64,000 nucleotides of DNA. It comes from Kiloniella majae (GTDB lineage: Bacteria > Pseudomonadota > Alphaproteobacteria > Kiloniellales > Kiloniellaceae). Below the pieces are notes generated by a model. It had not been told where the DNA came from, ran no database searches, and saw nothing but the letters and a program-made list of their open reading frames with translations. Below, piece after piece: positions 30,382 to 39,964 of the stretch (positions are counted from its first letter, which is position 1; each line of letters begins with the position of its first letter). Both the position numbers and the translations under genes were made by a program. The stretch spans positions 558,001 through 622,000 of the forward strand of contig NZ_MTSZ01000002.1 in the NCBI RefSeq assembly GCF_002118315.1, written 5' to 3'.

Positions 30382-32037
30382 TTAATCGATAATATTGGGC
30401 ACCGTTGTTTCCATACCGGCGCTTTCTCGTTTTCCGTCATTGTAAATGGCTTTTACAAGAGCAAAACACTGTAACACCATCACGACAGAGAATGGTAAAG
30501 CCCCGATCACCATCGCCGTTTGAATGGCCTTCAAACCACCAACCAGTAACAGTGCAGCGACAACCGCACCTAAAGTTACGCCCCAGAAAATGATATGCGG
30601 ACGTGCTTTTGGACCTTCGTCGCCTGCGGCATTAATGGTGTTCACGATCAGTACAGCGGAATCTGCGGTTGTAACCAGATAGGTCATCAACAGAACAACA
30701 ATCATGACTGACATCAACCACCCAAGTGTGGGAGACAGCATGTATTGAACCATCGCAAAGATCTTGTCCCCATCAGGCACGCTAAAGATTGTATCACCAG
30801 CATCACCATTGAGTGTCAGATCGATGGCTGTGCCACCCGCCCAGGTAAACCAGACAAAACACATGATCGAGGGAACAATCATGGCCCCCAACACAAATTC
30901 TCTGATTGTCCGGCCTTTGGAAATTCGGGCAAGGAACAGACCAACAAAGGGTGCAAAGGCAATCCACCAGGCCCAATAGAACACAGACCAACTGCCCTGC
31001 CAGCCTTCTAGTTTGGTTGCCACGCTTCCTTCGACACCATCAGTGGTCCAGACCCGGAAAAGCATATCGGGCAAGGCAATCAAATAGTCCCACATACCGA
31101 CAAATAAAGCCTGCAAACCAAAGAAGGTTGACCCAAAGATCAAGAAGAAGGCCAATAGGGCAATACTCAGACCCATGTTAATGTTCGACAGCCACTTGAT
31201 ACCTTTGCCAACACCCGAAAGAGCGGATGCCGTTGAGGCAGCCATAATCACAACAATCGCCACAATAATGCCGGCTGTGTTCGCTGTTCCTGCTTCGTTG
31301 GTTAACCCGCTAATGCCAATGCGCTCCAGACCTGAAACGAACTGCTCGACACCAAAGCCGAGAGTCTGAGCCACGCCTAAAACCGTTGCGACAACAGCAA
31401 CAATATCAACAGTATGTCCGATAGCCCCTGAAAGTTTGGATCCAAATAACGGCGTTAAGGATGATCGCATCGTCAACGGCAACCCGCGACGATAACTAAA
31501 GAAACCCAGGGCAAGACCCGCTATTGCATAACAAGCCCACGCGCTTATGCCCCAATGCAGGAATGACCATTTATACGCCATTCGAATATTGTCGGCCGAC
31601 GCACTGTTTGTAATCCCCTGAATGACCTCGGGATTATTGTTAAAGTGGTAGATCGGTTCAGCAACAGCCCAGGTTAACATGCCCACGCCGATCCCCGCAC
31701 CAAACATCATGGAAAACCACGAGAAGTTTGAGAACTCTGGCATATCATGGCTTTGACCCAACTTTAACCGACCCGCAGCAGGCCAAAGTGCCAAAGCAAT
31801 ACACATGATGATAAAAAGGGCCACAGTCCAAATATACCACATGCCGAATGACGCAAGAATGAAGGTATTAATACTGTTCAGGACTGCACCAGATTGCTCT
31901 GGAAAGGCAATTGCCCAAACCACTAATCCACCGATGAGAAACTTGGACGAGATTGTAACCATCTGACTAAAGCCTCGATAGAAGCCGCTTTCAGACGTCT
32001 TGATTGGTAGCTCTGTAAGAGCTGGTTGTATCGACAT
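30382..32037 (-). CDS. BCCT-family betaine/choline/carnitine-type transporter
   Basis: A 551-residue protein with about twelve membrane segments. The glycine-rich unwound helix MFGAGIGVGMLTWAVAEP and the WFTWAGGTAID segment are BCCT hallmarks. Such carriers import quaternary amines or dimethylsulfoniopropionate with Na+ or H+. ATG 32037 is preferred because GGGGAG lies upstream; a longer frame to 32094 is less likely. C- and N-terminal tails are short, so strong osmosensing like BetP is not expected. A LysR regulator is divergent. Confidence 0.92.
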   Translation of the reverse strand: MSIQPALTELPIKTSESGFYRGFSQMVTISSKFLIGGLVVWAIAFPEQSGAVLNSINTFILASFGMWYIWTVALFIIMCIALALWPAAGRLKLGQSHDMPEFSNFSWFSMMFGAGIGVGMLTWAVAEPIYHFNNNPEVIQGITNSASADNIRMAYKWSFLHWGISAWACYAIAGLALGFFSYRRGLPLTMRSSLTPLFGSKLSGAIGHTVDIVAVVATVLGVAQTLGFGVEQFVSGLERIGISGLTNEAGTANTAGIIVAIVVIMAASTASALSGVGKGIKWLSNINMGLSIALLAFFLIFGSTFFGLQALFVGMWDYLIALPDMLFRVWTTDGVEGSVATKLEGWQGSWSVFYWAWWIAFAPFVGLFLARISKGRTIREFVLGAMIVPSIMCFVWFTWAGGTAIDLTLNGDAGDTIFSVPDGDKIFAMVQYMLSPTLGWLMSVMIVVLLMTYLVTTADSAVLIVNTINAAGDEGPKARPHIIFWGVTLGAVVAALLLVGGLKAIQTAMVIGALPFSVVMVLQCFALVKAIYNDGKRESAGMETTVPNIID

Positions 32038-32107
32038 TTTTACTCCCCGCGTTCTAATGCCCGGGAACACTGGCATTAGATTTTTTAATATCATTGAAGT
32101 AAAGGCA

Positions 32108-32145
32108 CAGATTAATTTGAAGTGTTGAACCTAGATCAGATTAAT
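32108..32145. promoter_or_regulatory. Direct repeats in the BCCT/LysR divergent promoter region
   Basis: CAGATTAAT occurs at 32108-32116 and again at 32137-32145, 29 bp apart, in the 181-bp region between the divergent BCCT and LysR genes. They may be binding sites of the LysR protein; no typical T-N11-A dyad is obvious. Confidence 0.35.
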
Positions 32146-32218
32146 ATTTGCCTTAACGTTTCTTTGTGTGTGAATATTTTTGTAATAATCGGGCTAAATT
32201 TAAAGTGGGTAATTAATA

Positions 32219-33154
32219 ATGGCTGACATAAACCAAGCTTATAGGAAAATTAATCACAACCTTGTCGGACTTTATGCATTTGAGATCGTTGCCCAGCACG
32301 GAAACTTCACCAGTGCAGCAGAGGTTTTGGGCCTAACCCAGCCAGCAATTTCCCAACGCATCAAAGGGTTAGAGGCCGAACTCGGGGTTGTTTTATTCAA
32401 ACGGCAACATCGCGGTGTTGTCCTAACCAATGAGGGTTTTCGCCTTTTAAACGCGATTAGCCCTGCGATGAAGCAAATTGGTAGCTCGGTTACGACCCTG
32501 CTGGAACGAAAACTGAAGCCAAGAGTTCGCCTATCCGCTGACTTTGCCTTTTCAACCTTTTGGCTTTTACCCCGGTTACCACATTTACGGTCAGAACTGG
32601 GGGATGAAATAGAGATACAGCTTCTGGCATCGCAAATCCCGCCTGAAGAAGACGAAGAAGAATTTGATATCAATATCCATGTCCGTTCATGGGAGAACAG
32701 CACCGATACCGAGGCTCTGCTTATTCAGGAAAAAGTCGTTGCCGTTTGCAGCCCGGATTTTCTGGAAGCCAACGGCCCCATATCTTCATCCGAAGAATTG
32801 TTGGACAGCCAATTGCTCAGCCTTTCAAAACCACCATCTGCCGAATGGATAACGTGGTGGGGATGGTTTGAAAACCTGGGCATCGAAGGCGAAAGACTTT
32901 GTAATTACAACAGCTTTAACAACTACGATATGATTATTCAGGCCGCGGTCTCTGGGCAAGGTATCGCCTTGGGATGGCTCGGGCTAATTGATCACTTAAT
33001 TCAGGACGGTCAATTGGTACAGGTCACAGAGGATGTTGTAACCAGTAACGCCGGGTACGTTATGTCCAGAAACCCCAATACAATAACAAAAGGGCCGGAT
33101 CATGTTTTTGATTGGGTCATGAACCAGCTCCCCGACGCGATCAACCCTCGTTGA
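32219..33154 (+). CDS. LysR-family transcriptional regulator (GcvA-like)
   Basis: A 311-residue regulator with an N-terminal HTH (about 17-75: FTSAAEVLGLTQPAISQRIKGLE split by the turn) and a periplasmic-binding-protein-like effector domain. The alignment of the effector domain with GcvA-type proteins is by pattern only. It is divergent from the BCCT transporter and is likely to control it. Its 3' end overlaps the 3' end of ppx by 14 bp on the other strand. Confidence 0.9.
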   Translation: MADINQAYRKINHNLVGLYAFEIVAQHGNFTSAAEVLGLTQPAISQRIKGLEAELGVVLFKRQHRGVVLTNEGFRLLNAISPAMKQIGSSVTTLLERKLKPRVRLSADFAFSTFWLLPRLPHLRSELGDEIEIQLLASQIPPEEDEEEFDINIHVRSWENSTDTEALLIQEKVVAVCSPDFLEANGPISSSEELLDSQLLSLSKPPSAEWITWWGWFENLGIEGERLCNYNSFNNYDMIIQAAVSGQGIALGWLGLIDHLIQDGQLVQVTEDVVTSNAGYVMSRNPNTITKGPDHVFDWVMNQLPDAINPR

Positions 33155-34247
33155 TCAACTTGTAAAGGATACCTTCGCGCAGCCCCCTGTCGGCGACCCG
33201 CAGTTGCGCTACAGGCCAGAGCTTGGCCAAGGCTTCGAAGATCGCACAGCCCGCAACGACAAGATCGGCGCGTTGACTGCCGATACAGGGGTTCGCCACC
33301 CGTTGGGCATAGGTCATGCCCGCAATCTTGTGACAAAGACCGATGGCGGTATCGCAATTGATCAACGTGCCATCAACCCGGTTGCGATCATAGCGAGGCA
33401 GCTTTTTATACACCCCGACCAGCGTCGTTACCGTGCCGGATGTTCCCAACAACTGTAACGTGCCATCGTGAACCCGTTGGGCAAAGCCGTGTTTTTGTTC
33501 AAAAATCAGAAAGTCATCATAGATTTCCTGAACCATCTGTTGATAGGTTTCCGGCGTAATATCACGCCCGCCGTATTTCTCGGCCAGGGTCACAACGCCT
33601 TTGGAAACGGAATACCAGTCTTCCATAATCGGGTTTGGCATCACGGGCTTGGACATCGTCGTCTTATTGGAAACCGTTTTAGATGCCGTCGTTTCGGATG
33701 TCGCCGCTTTCTCATCACCCGATGAAGAATCTTTGTCTCCCAGACGAATCCAGCTTACTTCGGTACTGCCCCCGCCAATATCAAAAATCAGGGCTTCGGG
33801 CAGGTCGGGGTTCAGCAAGGGCGCACAGCCCATAATGGCTAGGGATGCTTCTTCCGAGTTGTCGATAATTTCCAGATCCAGCCCGGTTTCCCGCTTAACA
33901 CGTTTGATAAAATCATCCCCGTTTGCCGCCCGGCGACAAGCCTCGGTCGCGACACAACGCAGTTTTGTCACACCACGGCGTTTGAGTTTGCTAGTACAGA
34001 TCTTAAGCGCAGAAAGCGTTCGGCGCATGGCCTCTTCCGACAGGTTGCCTGTCTGACTTAACCCCTCGCCCAAACGGACAATACGAGAAAAGGTATCAAG
34101 AACGCGAAAGTTTTTGCGGCTGGAACGCGCGACTAACAGGCGACAGTTATTTGTCCCCAAATCTATCGCGGCGTAAACATTGCTATCCGCCCGTTTTGCC
34201 GCCTTTTTTGCAAAGGCTTTTTTACGGGCCTGTGAAGTAACCGTCAA
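33141..34247 (-). CDS. ppx: Exopolyphosphatase / pppGpp phosphatase family
   Basis: A 368-residue Ppx/GppA-type ASKHA protein. The phosphate loop AAIDLGTNNCRLLVA and the second loop FDIGGGSTEVSWI are intact. It lacks the C-terminal HD domain of long Ppx proteins, so it is the short form. A Ser/Thr/Lys-rich, low-complexity insert (about 175-205) follows the second loop. Substrate (polyphosphate or pppGpp) cannot be told. In many Alphaproteobacteria a gene of this family adjoins rlmE; here the BCCT and LysR genes lie between. Confidence 0.9.
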   Translation of the reverse strand: MTVTSQARKKAFAKKAAKRADSNVYAAIDLGTNNCRLLVARSSRKNFRVLDTFSRIVRLGEGLSQTGNLSEEAMRRTLSALKICTSKLKRRGVTKLRCVATEACRRAANGDDFIKRVKRETGLDLEIIDNSEEASLAIMGCAPLLNPDLPEALIFDIGGGSTEVSWIRLGDKDSSSGDEKAATSETTASKTVSNKTTMSKPVMPNPIMEDWYSVSKGVVTLAEKYGGRDITPETYQQMVQEIYDDFLIFEQKHGFAQRVHDGTLQLLGTSGTVTTLVGVYKKLPRYDRNRVDGTLINCDTAIGLCHKIAGMTYAQRVANPCIGSQRADLVVAGCAIFEALAKLWPVAQLRVADRGLREGILYKLINEG

Positions 34248-34513
34248 AAATTCTGCTCCTGATACACCCGGACAACAATCCGGTACTCCCTTCTTACGAA
34301 TTCAAAGGGGGAGAAATCAACATCTATTCACCACCAAAGCCCTAAAAGTGCCCCAAAAGCAAAAAAACATCACAGGATGCAAAAATGTGTTGTAAGATCT
34401 GAGCCAAGGGACTATATGAAGCCCCGCAAGTCACCGTTATCAGCAAATCTGGCCCGCAGCAAACGCTCAATGATCATCATGATCTTCCAGAATTTTTAAG
34501 CGCTGAACCCTGA

Positions 34514-34587
34514 TCCGGGATAGTTTAACGGTAGAACTAAGGACTCTGACTCCTTCAGTCCAGGTTCGAATCCTGGTCCCGGATCCA
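34514..34587 (+). tRNA. tRNA-Gln (anticodon CTG)
   Basis: Acceptor stem TCCGGGA (34514-34520) pairs with TCCCGGA (34577-34583), discriminator T, and CCA is encoded (34585-34587). The anticodon stem AAGGA/TCCTT encloses loop CTCTGAC with anticodon CTG at 34546-34548. T-arm CCAGG-TTCGAAT-CCTGG (34560-34576) is perfect. This gives a 74-base tRNA reading CAG. Confidence 0.96.
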
Positions 34588-34588
34588 T

Positions 34589-34617
34589 TAATTTTCTGAA
34601 AAGATACAAGAAAATTA
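34589..34617 (+). terminator. AT-rich hairpin after tRNA-Gln
   Basis: TAATTTTCT (34589-34597) pairs with AGAAAATTA (34609-34617) directly after the tRNA CCA end. There is no T-run, so it may be a weak terminator or a 3' processing signal. Confidence 0.4.
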
Positions 34618-34756
34618 GGTCGTTTATTGGCCACTCTCTGTTTCCCCCCATCTTGAAGACCGCTCACACAATAGTTACATCCAGATTTATGGATTGGATG
34701 ATATGGTTCAATTCACCATTTAATTTAGAAAGAATCTTTTTCACGGGGAATGTTAC

Positions 34757-35344
34757 ATGTCTTTCAAACTATCTTTTAAAGCTCTTCCAGCCGGTCTTGC
34801 TGCGCTGGCGATGTCGCTGTCTGTTTCAATAGCAAATGCCGCCGAGTACGATATTGACCCAACGCACTCTTTTATCAATTTCAAAACCAAACATCTTGGC
34901 TTTAGCTGGCTGTCCGGTACTTTCAACAAGATTTCCGGCACCATGGACTATGATCCCGAAGGTGGCGCAGATCAAAAGGTCAACATCGTGATTGATACGG
35001 CCAGTCTTGATACCAATCACGCCGAGCGTGACAAGCATCTGCGCAGCCCGGATTTCTTTGATGTGGAAAAATTCCCGACGGCAACATTTGTCAGCACAGG
35101 GTACAGTGGCGATGCCAACGGGGGCACGCTTTCCGGTGATTTGACCCTGCACGGCGTAACTAAAAACGTTTCCTTTGATGTCACCAAGATCGGTGAAGGC
35201 GAAGACCCATGGGGCGGGTATCGCGCTGGATTTGAGGGTAGCTACACCCTGAAACGGAGTGATTTCGGCATGGACTTTAACCTTGGCCCTGCGGCGGAAG
35301 ACGTTCAGGTTGATCTCTTTATCGAAGCCATCAAAAAGAAATAA
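34757..35344 (+). CDS. YceI-family periplasmic lipocalin-like protein
   Basis: A 195-residue protein with a signal peptide (cleavage near ANA, residue 28) and the YceI pattern: YDIDPTHSFINFKTKH, the FNKISGTMDYD strand, and LTLHGVTKNVSFDV. YceI proteins are beta-barrels that bind polyisoprenoid-type lipids in the periplasm. It lies 18 bp before a cytochrome b561 gene, a frequent pairing that suggests quinone or lipid redox handling. Confidence 0.93.
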   Translation: MSFKLSFKALPAGLAALAMSLSVSIANAAEYDIDPTHSFINFKTKHLGFSWLSGTFNKISGTMDYDPEGGADQKVNIVIDTASLDTNHAERDKHLRSPDFFDVEKFPTATFVSTGYSGDANGGTLSGDLTLHGVTKNVSFDVTKIGEGEDPWGGYRAGFEGSYTLKRSDFGMDFNLGPAAEDVQVDLFIEAIKKK

Positions 35345-35362
35345 TAAAAGCGTCTATCAGTC

Positions 35363-35899
35363 ATGATACGCAATTCAACAGAAAGCTATGGGCTGGTCAG
35401 CAAGTTGCTGCACTCGCTCATAGCCTTTTCCATTATCGGCCTGATCGGTCTTGGCTGGTGGATGGTCGGGCTCAGCTATTATGATGCCTGGTATCACACT
35501 GGTCTGGAACTGCACCGCGCCATTGGCATCTGTGTTCTGTTGCTGGCATCTATCTTTGTCATATGGAAAGTGATTTCCCCCTCGCCCGGACTTCAAAAAT
35601 CGCTCAAGCCGATGGAAAAGGTCGGGGCAAAGGTGGTGCATATCATCTTGCTGCTTTCCATGTTTGTCGTTCCCCTGACCGGGTATGCCATTTCCACCTC
35701 ATCGGGCAGTGGCTTTACCTTCTTCGGGCTTTTCGACATTCCGTCGATCATGGCAATAACCGATGCAACCCGTGATCTCGCCATCAGCCTGCACTACTAC
35801 ATTGCCTATGGCCTGATCGCCGTGGTTCTGTTGCACGCCGGAGCCGCCTTCAAGCATCAGTTCATCGACAAAAAAGGTACGCTTAAGCGTATGTTTTAA
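35363..35899 (+). CDS. Cytochrome b561
   Basis: A 178-residue four-helix membrane protein. Histidines in the helices (His17, one in ELHRAIG, one in KVVHIIL, and LHYYIAYG/LHAGAAFKH near the C-terminus) fit two b hemes. Bacterial cytochromes b561 oxidise ubiquinol and can reduce superoxide or other acceptors. It is co-transcribed with yceI, which it follows by 18 bp. Confidence 0.92.
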   Translation: MIRNSTESYGLVSKLLHSLIAFSIIGLIGLGWWMVGLSYYDAWYHTGLELHRAIGICVLLLASIFVIWKVISPSPGLQKSLKPMEKVGAKVVHIILLLSMFVVPLTGYAISTSSGSGFTFFGLFDIPSIMAITDATRDLAISLHYYIAYGLIAVVLLHAGAAFKHQFIDKKGTLKRMF

Positions 35900-35943
35900 G
35901 GATGATGTACTGTCGCTAAGTCTGTGCAGGTAAAATAGTTGAG

Positions 35944-35967
35944 AGGGAGCGCAAGCTCCCTTTTTCT
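35944..35967 (+). terminator. yceI-cytochrome b561 operon terminator
   Basis: Perfect 7-bp stem AGGGAGC (35944-35950) and GCTCCCT (35955-35961) with a stable GCAA tetraloop, followed by a T-run. Confidence 0.93.
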
Positions 35968-36028
35968 TTAATCTCAAAGGACGGGATTATATAACAGATC
36001 TCATATAATCGGCCTCATGTCACAGGCT

Positions 36029-37087
36029 TCATGTAACGGGTCGGGCATGATCCCGAATTATCCGTTCAATCTCCGCAAGGGCAAAGCTGGCGATCTTCTT
36101 CTGGGCCTCTTTCTGGACGGGTGATGTGGCGTCCAGATCTCCCAGAATAATAATGTTCTCATCATTCAGATGGTTCGCAGGTCCCGTATAGTTAAAAGAA
36201 CCGCCAATCACCACCTGTTTGTCCAGTACCATCAGCTTGTGATGCAGCTTGCCGAGCTGTCCGCGCTTGTGCACAAAGAACAGATCAGCGCCCTTTGCCT
36301 TGAGGTCATCCACAGGCGCCCAGTCCTGACTGCCCTGCCCACCATCAAAAACACCCTGTATCGGCATATTGAGATCAAGCAGGCGCAGCATGGTGTCATC
36401 TATCCCCGATGACTTTGAGAAGGTAAAGATCGCAAAATCAATCCGCTCGCGTGCCTTGAGCATCTGTTTCATGATCTCCATTTCCGGGCTGTGATCCGGC
36501 GCAAACAGCACGCGGATCGGCACATCGGAAACCACTGTATCCGTTGGGGTTTTATCGTGACCTTCGTTCCGCTTGCCAAAATGTCCACGTTGAATTTCTG
36601 CAAACTCACGGCTAAAGATCTTCGCGACCTTTTTATCATGAATAATAATCACATGGTTCAGGTTGTTGTGGGTGCCTGTCGGGGTAAAGTTTGTCGAGCC
36701 AGAGAGAACAGAAACCCCGTCGCGAATGATAAATTTCTGATGAAAGATCTTTGAGTTGTAATCAACCTTCACATCTATCTTGGCCCGCAAAATGGCATCG
36801 TGAACCCGTCTATTTGCCTCGTGCTTGCCCCCGGAAACCCAAGGATCAACCCGTGCCGTCGCGGCCTTGAGATAACTTTGCTCAATCACCATCCTGACCC
36901 TGACTTTGCGTTGTCGGGCGCGAATAATCGCCTTGGCAATGGTTTCGTTTTCCAATTCCTGAACCGCGATATCAAGACGTTTTTGCGCGCCGTCAATAAA
37001 GCCAACGATCACAGCCTCCAGCTCATCCGGTGCACCCAAATCTTCCGGCCCCGCATGAAACTCTACATTTCCAACACGAACACCCAT
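36029..37087 (-). CDS. Phospholipase D-superfamily protein
   Basis: A 352-residue protein from ATG 37087, which has GGGGAG eight bases upstream; frames to 37102 or 37159 are less likely. It has two PLD HKD motifs: HQKFIIRD near residue 140 and HHKLMVLD near 290, each followed by an SxNFT/SFNYT segment. The layout is of the minicell/mitochondrial PLD6-like or nuclease type. No signal peptide is seen, so a cytosolic nuclease or phosphodiesterase is as likely as a lipase. Confidence 0.88.
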   Translation of the reverse strand: MGVRVGNVEFHAGPEDLGAPDELEAVIVGFIDGAQKRLDIAVQELENETIAKAIIRARQRKVRVRMVIEQSYLKAATARVDPWVSGGKHEANRRVHDAILRAKIDVKVDYNSKIFHQKFIIRDGVSVLSGSTNFTPTGTHNNLNHVIIIHDKKVAKIFSREFAEIQRGHFGKRNEGHDKTPTDTVVSDVPIRVLFAPDHSPEMEIMKQMLKARERIDFAIFTFSKSSGIDDTMLRLLDLNMPIQGVFDGGQGSQDWAPVDDLKAKGADLFFVHKRGQLGKLHHKLMVLDKQVVIGGSFNYTGPANHLNDENIIILGDLDATSPVQKEAQKKIASFALAEIERIIRDHARPVT

Positions 37088-37312
37088 TGCTTTTCTCCCC
37101 ATCACGCTTATGACACACGCAATGTACCACAAAAGTGCAACAGGATCATGACAGATCAACCCAAGCGCGTGATATTACATCTAACACTTCAAGTAATGCC
37201 CCTTTCATTTTCCGCTATCCGAAGAATTGAAACCCGTAAAAGATCCCCCATATGAGATAGGAACAGAAAATACGTGATCTGAAGAAAACTCTAATTTCTA
37301 TGATGGGACAGC

Positions 37313-38131
37313 ATGTTTAACGCATCGAAACTAATCAATGAAGTACTTGGCGCTGCTGGAGGTGCCACTGGGGGTGCCGCTGGGGGAACAGGTAGTAGTT
37401 CTGCCATGCAAAAGGGCAAGGAATACCTTTCCAACAATGCTGGTGGTTTGGCTGGTGGTGCGGTCGCGGGTGGCCTCGCGGGCTATATGATGGGGTCCAA
37501 GAAGGGTCGCAAAATGGCCAAGAAAACCGTCCAGTACGGTGGCCTCGCCCTTGTTGCCGGTCTCGCGTACAAGGCTTATAGCGATTGGCAAGGCAACAAG
37601 AATGCTGCCCCTCAACAAAGTATGGGCCAAGGACAAGTGCCCGGACATACACAAGGTCCTGCCCAGAGTCACACTCAGCCCCACAGTACGCATACGCCCC
37701 CACAACAGGCCGCTATTGTACCGCCCGTCCCCGAAGATTCAGCCTTTGCTGTAGAATCTGAAACAGAAACCGCAAACAGCTTTGGAGCCGCGCTGGTCTC
37801 AGCCATGATTGCAGCCGCAAAAGCCGATGGTCAGATTGACAGCGCGGAACAGGATGCCATCTTTGCCAAGATTGATGAACTTGGTTTGTCAAATGACGAA
37901 AAAGCCTTCCTTATGGATCAGCTCCGCAGACCACTGGACATCGACAGTCTGGTTGCCTTGGCTCAAAACAAAGAACAGGCCGTCGAGCTTTACGTGGCTT
38001 CCCTGATGGCAATTGAAGTGGATGATCCCGCCGAACAGGGGTATTTGAGCATGCTCGCTGCACGCCTGAAACTGGAGCCGGAACTTGTTTCACATATCCA
38101 CAGTTCTGTATCTCAGGCTGTTTACGCTTAG
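37313..38131 (+). CDS. DUF533 / TerB-like membrane-associated protein
   Basis: A 272-residue protein. Residues 1-90 are Gly- and Ala-rich with a hydrophobic segment and the GSKKGRKMAKK basic patch; residues 95-140 form a Pro/Gln/His-rich linker; the rest is a helical TerB-like domain (ALVSAMIAAAKADGQIDSAEQ, ending LEPELVSHIH). This matches YebE/DUF533. Function is unknown; TerB domains are linked to tellurite and metal stress. It is monocistronic with its own terminator. Confidence 0.85.
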   Translation: MFNASKLINEVLGAAGGATGGAAGGTGSSSAMQKGKEYLSNNAGGLAGGAVAGGLAGYMMGSKKGRKMAKKTVQYGGLALVAGLAYKAYSDWQGNKNAAPQQSMGQGQVPGHTQGPAQSHTQPHSTHTPPQQAAIVPPVPEDSAFAVESETETANSFGAALVSAMIAAAKADGQIDSAEQDAIFAKIDELGLSNDEKAFLMDQLRRPLDIDSLVALAQNKEQAVELYVASLMAIEVDDPAEQGYLSMLAARLKLEPELVSHIHSSVSQAVYA

Positions 38132-38164
38132 ACCCCAGTTTTAGCTTAATCTATTCCCGAAAAG

Positions 38165-38200
38165 AAAAAGGGCTTTGGAAATATCCAAAGCCCTTTTTTA
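38165..38200. terminator. Bidirectional terminator after the DUF533 gene
   Basis: Perfect 10-bp stem GGGCTTTGGA (38171-38180) and TCCAAAGCCC (38185-38194), loop AATA, A-run before and T-run after. It serves the DUF533 gene and the convergent peptide-import operon. Confidence 0.93.
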
Positions 38201-38219
38201 GATTAGATTTCAGTAAGTT

Positions 38220-39950
38220 TTAACTTGCTTCGGCTTGGCCTGCATCACGATCCATAAGACCCGAATAACTTGGCATCAAACTGATCAGGTGCTTGCTGTA
38301 TTCATGCTGTGGCGCTTTAAAAAGCTCTTCCGTATCAGCAATCTCAACCATCTTTCCTTTGGACATGACACCAACACGATCACACATCTGACGGATCACC
38401 GGTAGATCGTGACTAATGAACATCATGGTCAGTCCCAGTTCTTCCTGCAGATCTTTCAGCAGATTTAGGATCTGGGCCTGAATAGACACATCCAAGGCGG
38501 ATGTTGGCTCGTCACAGATCAGGAAGCGCGGACGCGTTGCCAACGCACGGGCGATGGAAATACGCTGTCGCTGCCCACCGGAAAATTCATGCGGGAATTT
38601 TACGGCTGCCTTTGCCCCAAGACCAACGTGATCAAGAAGATCATCAACAATTTGACGCGTCTCGGCTTCGGAACTTGTCAGCTTATGAAAGCGGATGGGT
38701 TCTGCAATAATGTCCCGGACCTTCATCCGCGAATTCACGGATGAAAAGGGATCCTGGAAAATCATCTGCATCTGACGCCGGTGTACATTAAGCTCGCGAC
38801 GTTTTTTGATTTTGGTCAGATCAGTGCCAGCGAAATTAATAGAACCACCAGCAACCTTGTAAATAGACGTCACCAAACGCGCGATCGTCGATTTACCAGA
38901 TCCAGACTCCCCGACGATCCCAAAGCACTCACCATCACGGATATCAAAACTGACGTTATCAACGGCGCGGACTTCGCTTTTACCACCACCGAACATACCA
39001 CCGGATTTAAAAATCATCTCAAGATTATCTACCTTGAGCAATGGTCCGTCGCTTTTGCCAAAGTCGCGCGCTTTACCTAGCCAGTGTGTGTTCAGATCAA
39101 GTTCTTTACACTCACCTGCCGCCTCAATGCTTTCAACAACAGGGAAACGATGCAAGCGCACATCTGGACGTGGAACAGCAGAAATCAAACTGCGGGAATA
39201 AGGGTGGTCCGGATTACCAAGAATTTTGGCTGTCGGCCCGGTTTCCACCACGACACCACGATACATCACAGCAACACGGTCAGCGACTTCGGCAATCACC
39301 CCCATATCGTGGGTAATAATGATCATGCCAACGCCTTTTTCCCGCACCAGCTTCTTAAGCAAGTCAAGAATCTGAGCCTGAATGGAAACATCAAGCGCGG
39401 TTGTTGGTTCATCCGCCAGGATAACATCCGGCTCCGCACACAAAGCCAAAGCAATAACAACACGTTGACGCATACCGCCAGAGAACTGATGGGGATAGTG
39501 ATCAACCCGCGCAGATGGATCAGGAATACCAACTTGATCAAGGAGAGAAATCGCCCGTTCCCTTGCGTCAGCATCAGACAGATCCAGATGGGTTTGAATG
39601 GTACCGATCAACTGAGACGCAATGGTTTCGAGCGGGTTCAGAGACGTCAGTGGATCTTGAAAGATCATGCCGATCCGCTTGCCACGGATCTTGCGCAGCT
39701 CCGCCTGGGATTTGCCAATGATCTGCTCCCCTTCGAGAAACACTTCCCCGCCGCCAACACGACCGGGGCGTTCCAATAAGCCAACCACAGCATTCCCAAT
39801 GGTCGACTTACCCGCACCGGACTCGCCGACAACACCAAGGATTTCCCCTGCTGAAACGGTTAAATTTACATCCTTAGCGGCAGTAACATCACCATGGCGA
39901 GAGGGAAACTCTACAACGAGATCTTTGATATCCAGTAATTCTTTACTCAT
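38220..39950 (-). CDS. Peptide ABC transporter, fused double ATPase (DppD-DppF type)
   Basis: A 576-residue protein with two ABC ATPases in one chain. The first has GESGAGKST (near 40) and SGGMRQRV; the second has GESGSGKST (near 350) and SGGQRQRISIARA. Together they would energise the two permeases upstream. It is the last gene of the six-gene operon that starts at 46042, ending at a shared terminator. The fusion is like YejF or GsiA. Confidence 0.95.
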   Translation of the reverse strand: MSKELLDIKDLVVEFPSRHGDVTAAKDVNLTVSAGEILGVVGESGAGKSTIGNAVVGLLERPGRVGGGEVFLEGEQIIGKSQAELRKIRGKRIGMIFQDPLTSLNPLETIASQLIGTIQTHLDLSDADARERAISLLDQVGIPDPSARVDHYPHQFSGGMRQRVVIALALCAEPDVILADEPTTALDVSIQAQILDLLKKLVREKGVGMIIITHDMGVIAEVADRVAVMYRGVVVETGPTAKILGNPDHPYSRSLISAVPRPDVRLHRFPVVESIEAAGECKELDLNTHWLGKARDFGKSDGPLLKVDNLEMIFKSGGMFGGGKSEVRAVDNVSFDIRDGECFGIVGESGSGKSTIARLVTSIYKVAGGSINFAGTDLTKIKKRRELNVHRRQMQMIFQDPFSSVNSRMKVRDIIAEPIRFHKLTSSEAETRQIVDDLLDHVGLGAKAAVKFPHEFSGGQRQRISIARALATRPRFLICDEPTSALDVSIQAQILNLLKDLQEELGLTMMFISHDLPVIRQMCDRVGVMSKGKMVEIADTEELFKAPQHEYSKHLISLMPSYSGLMDRDAGQAEAS

Positions 39951-39964
39951 GACATCACTCCCAA

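Noticed and set aside
39084-39779. Open frame of 231 codons on + opposite the double ATPase
   Set aside because: It is antisense to a conserved ABC protein with all motifs and has no ribosome-binding site or known family.
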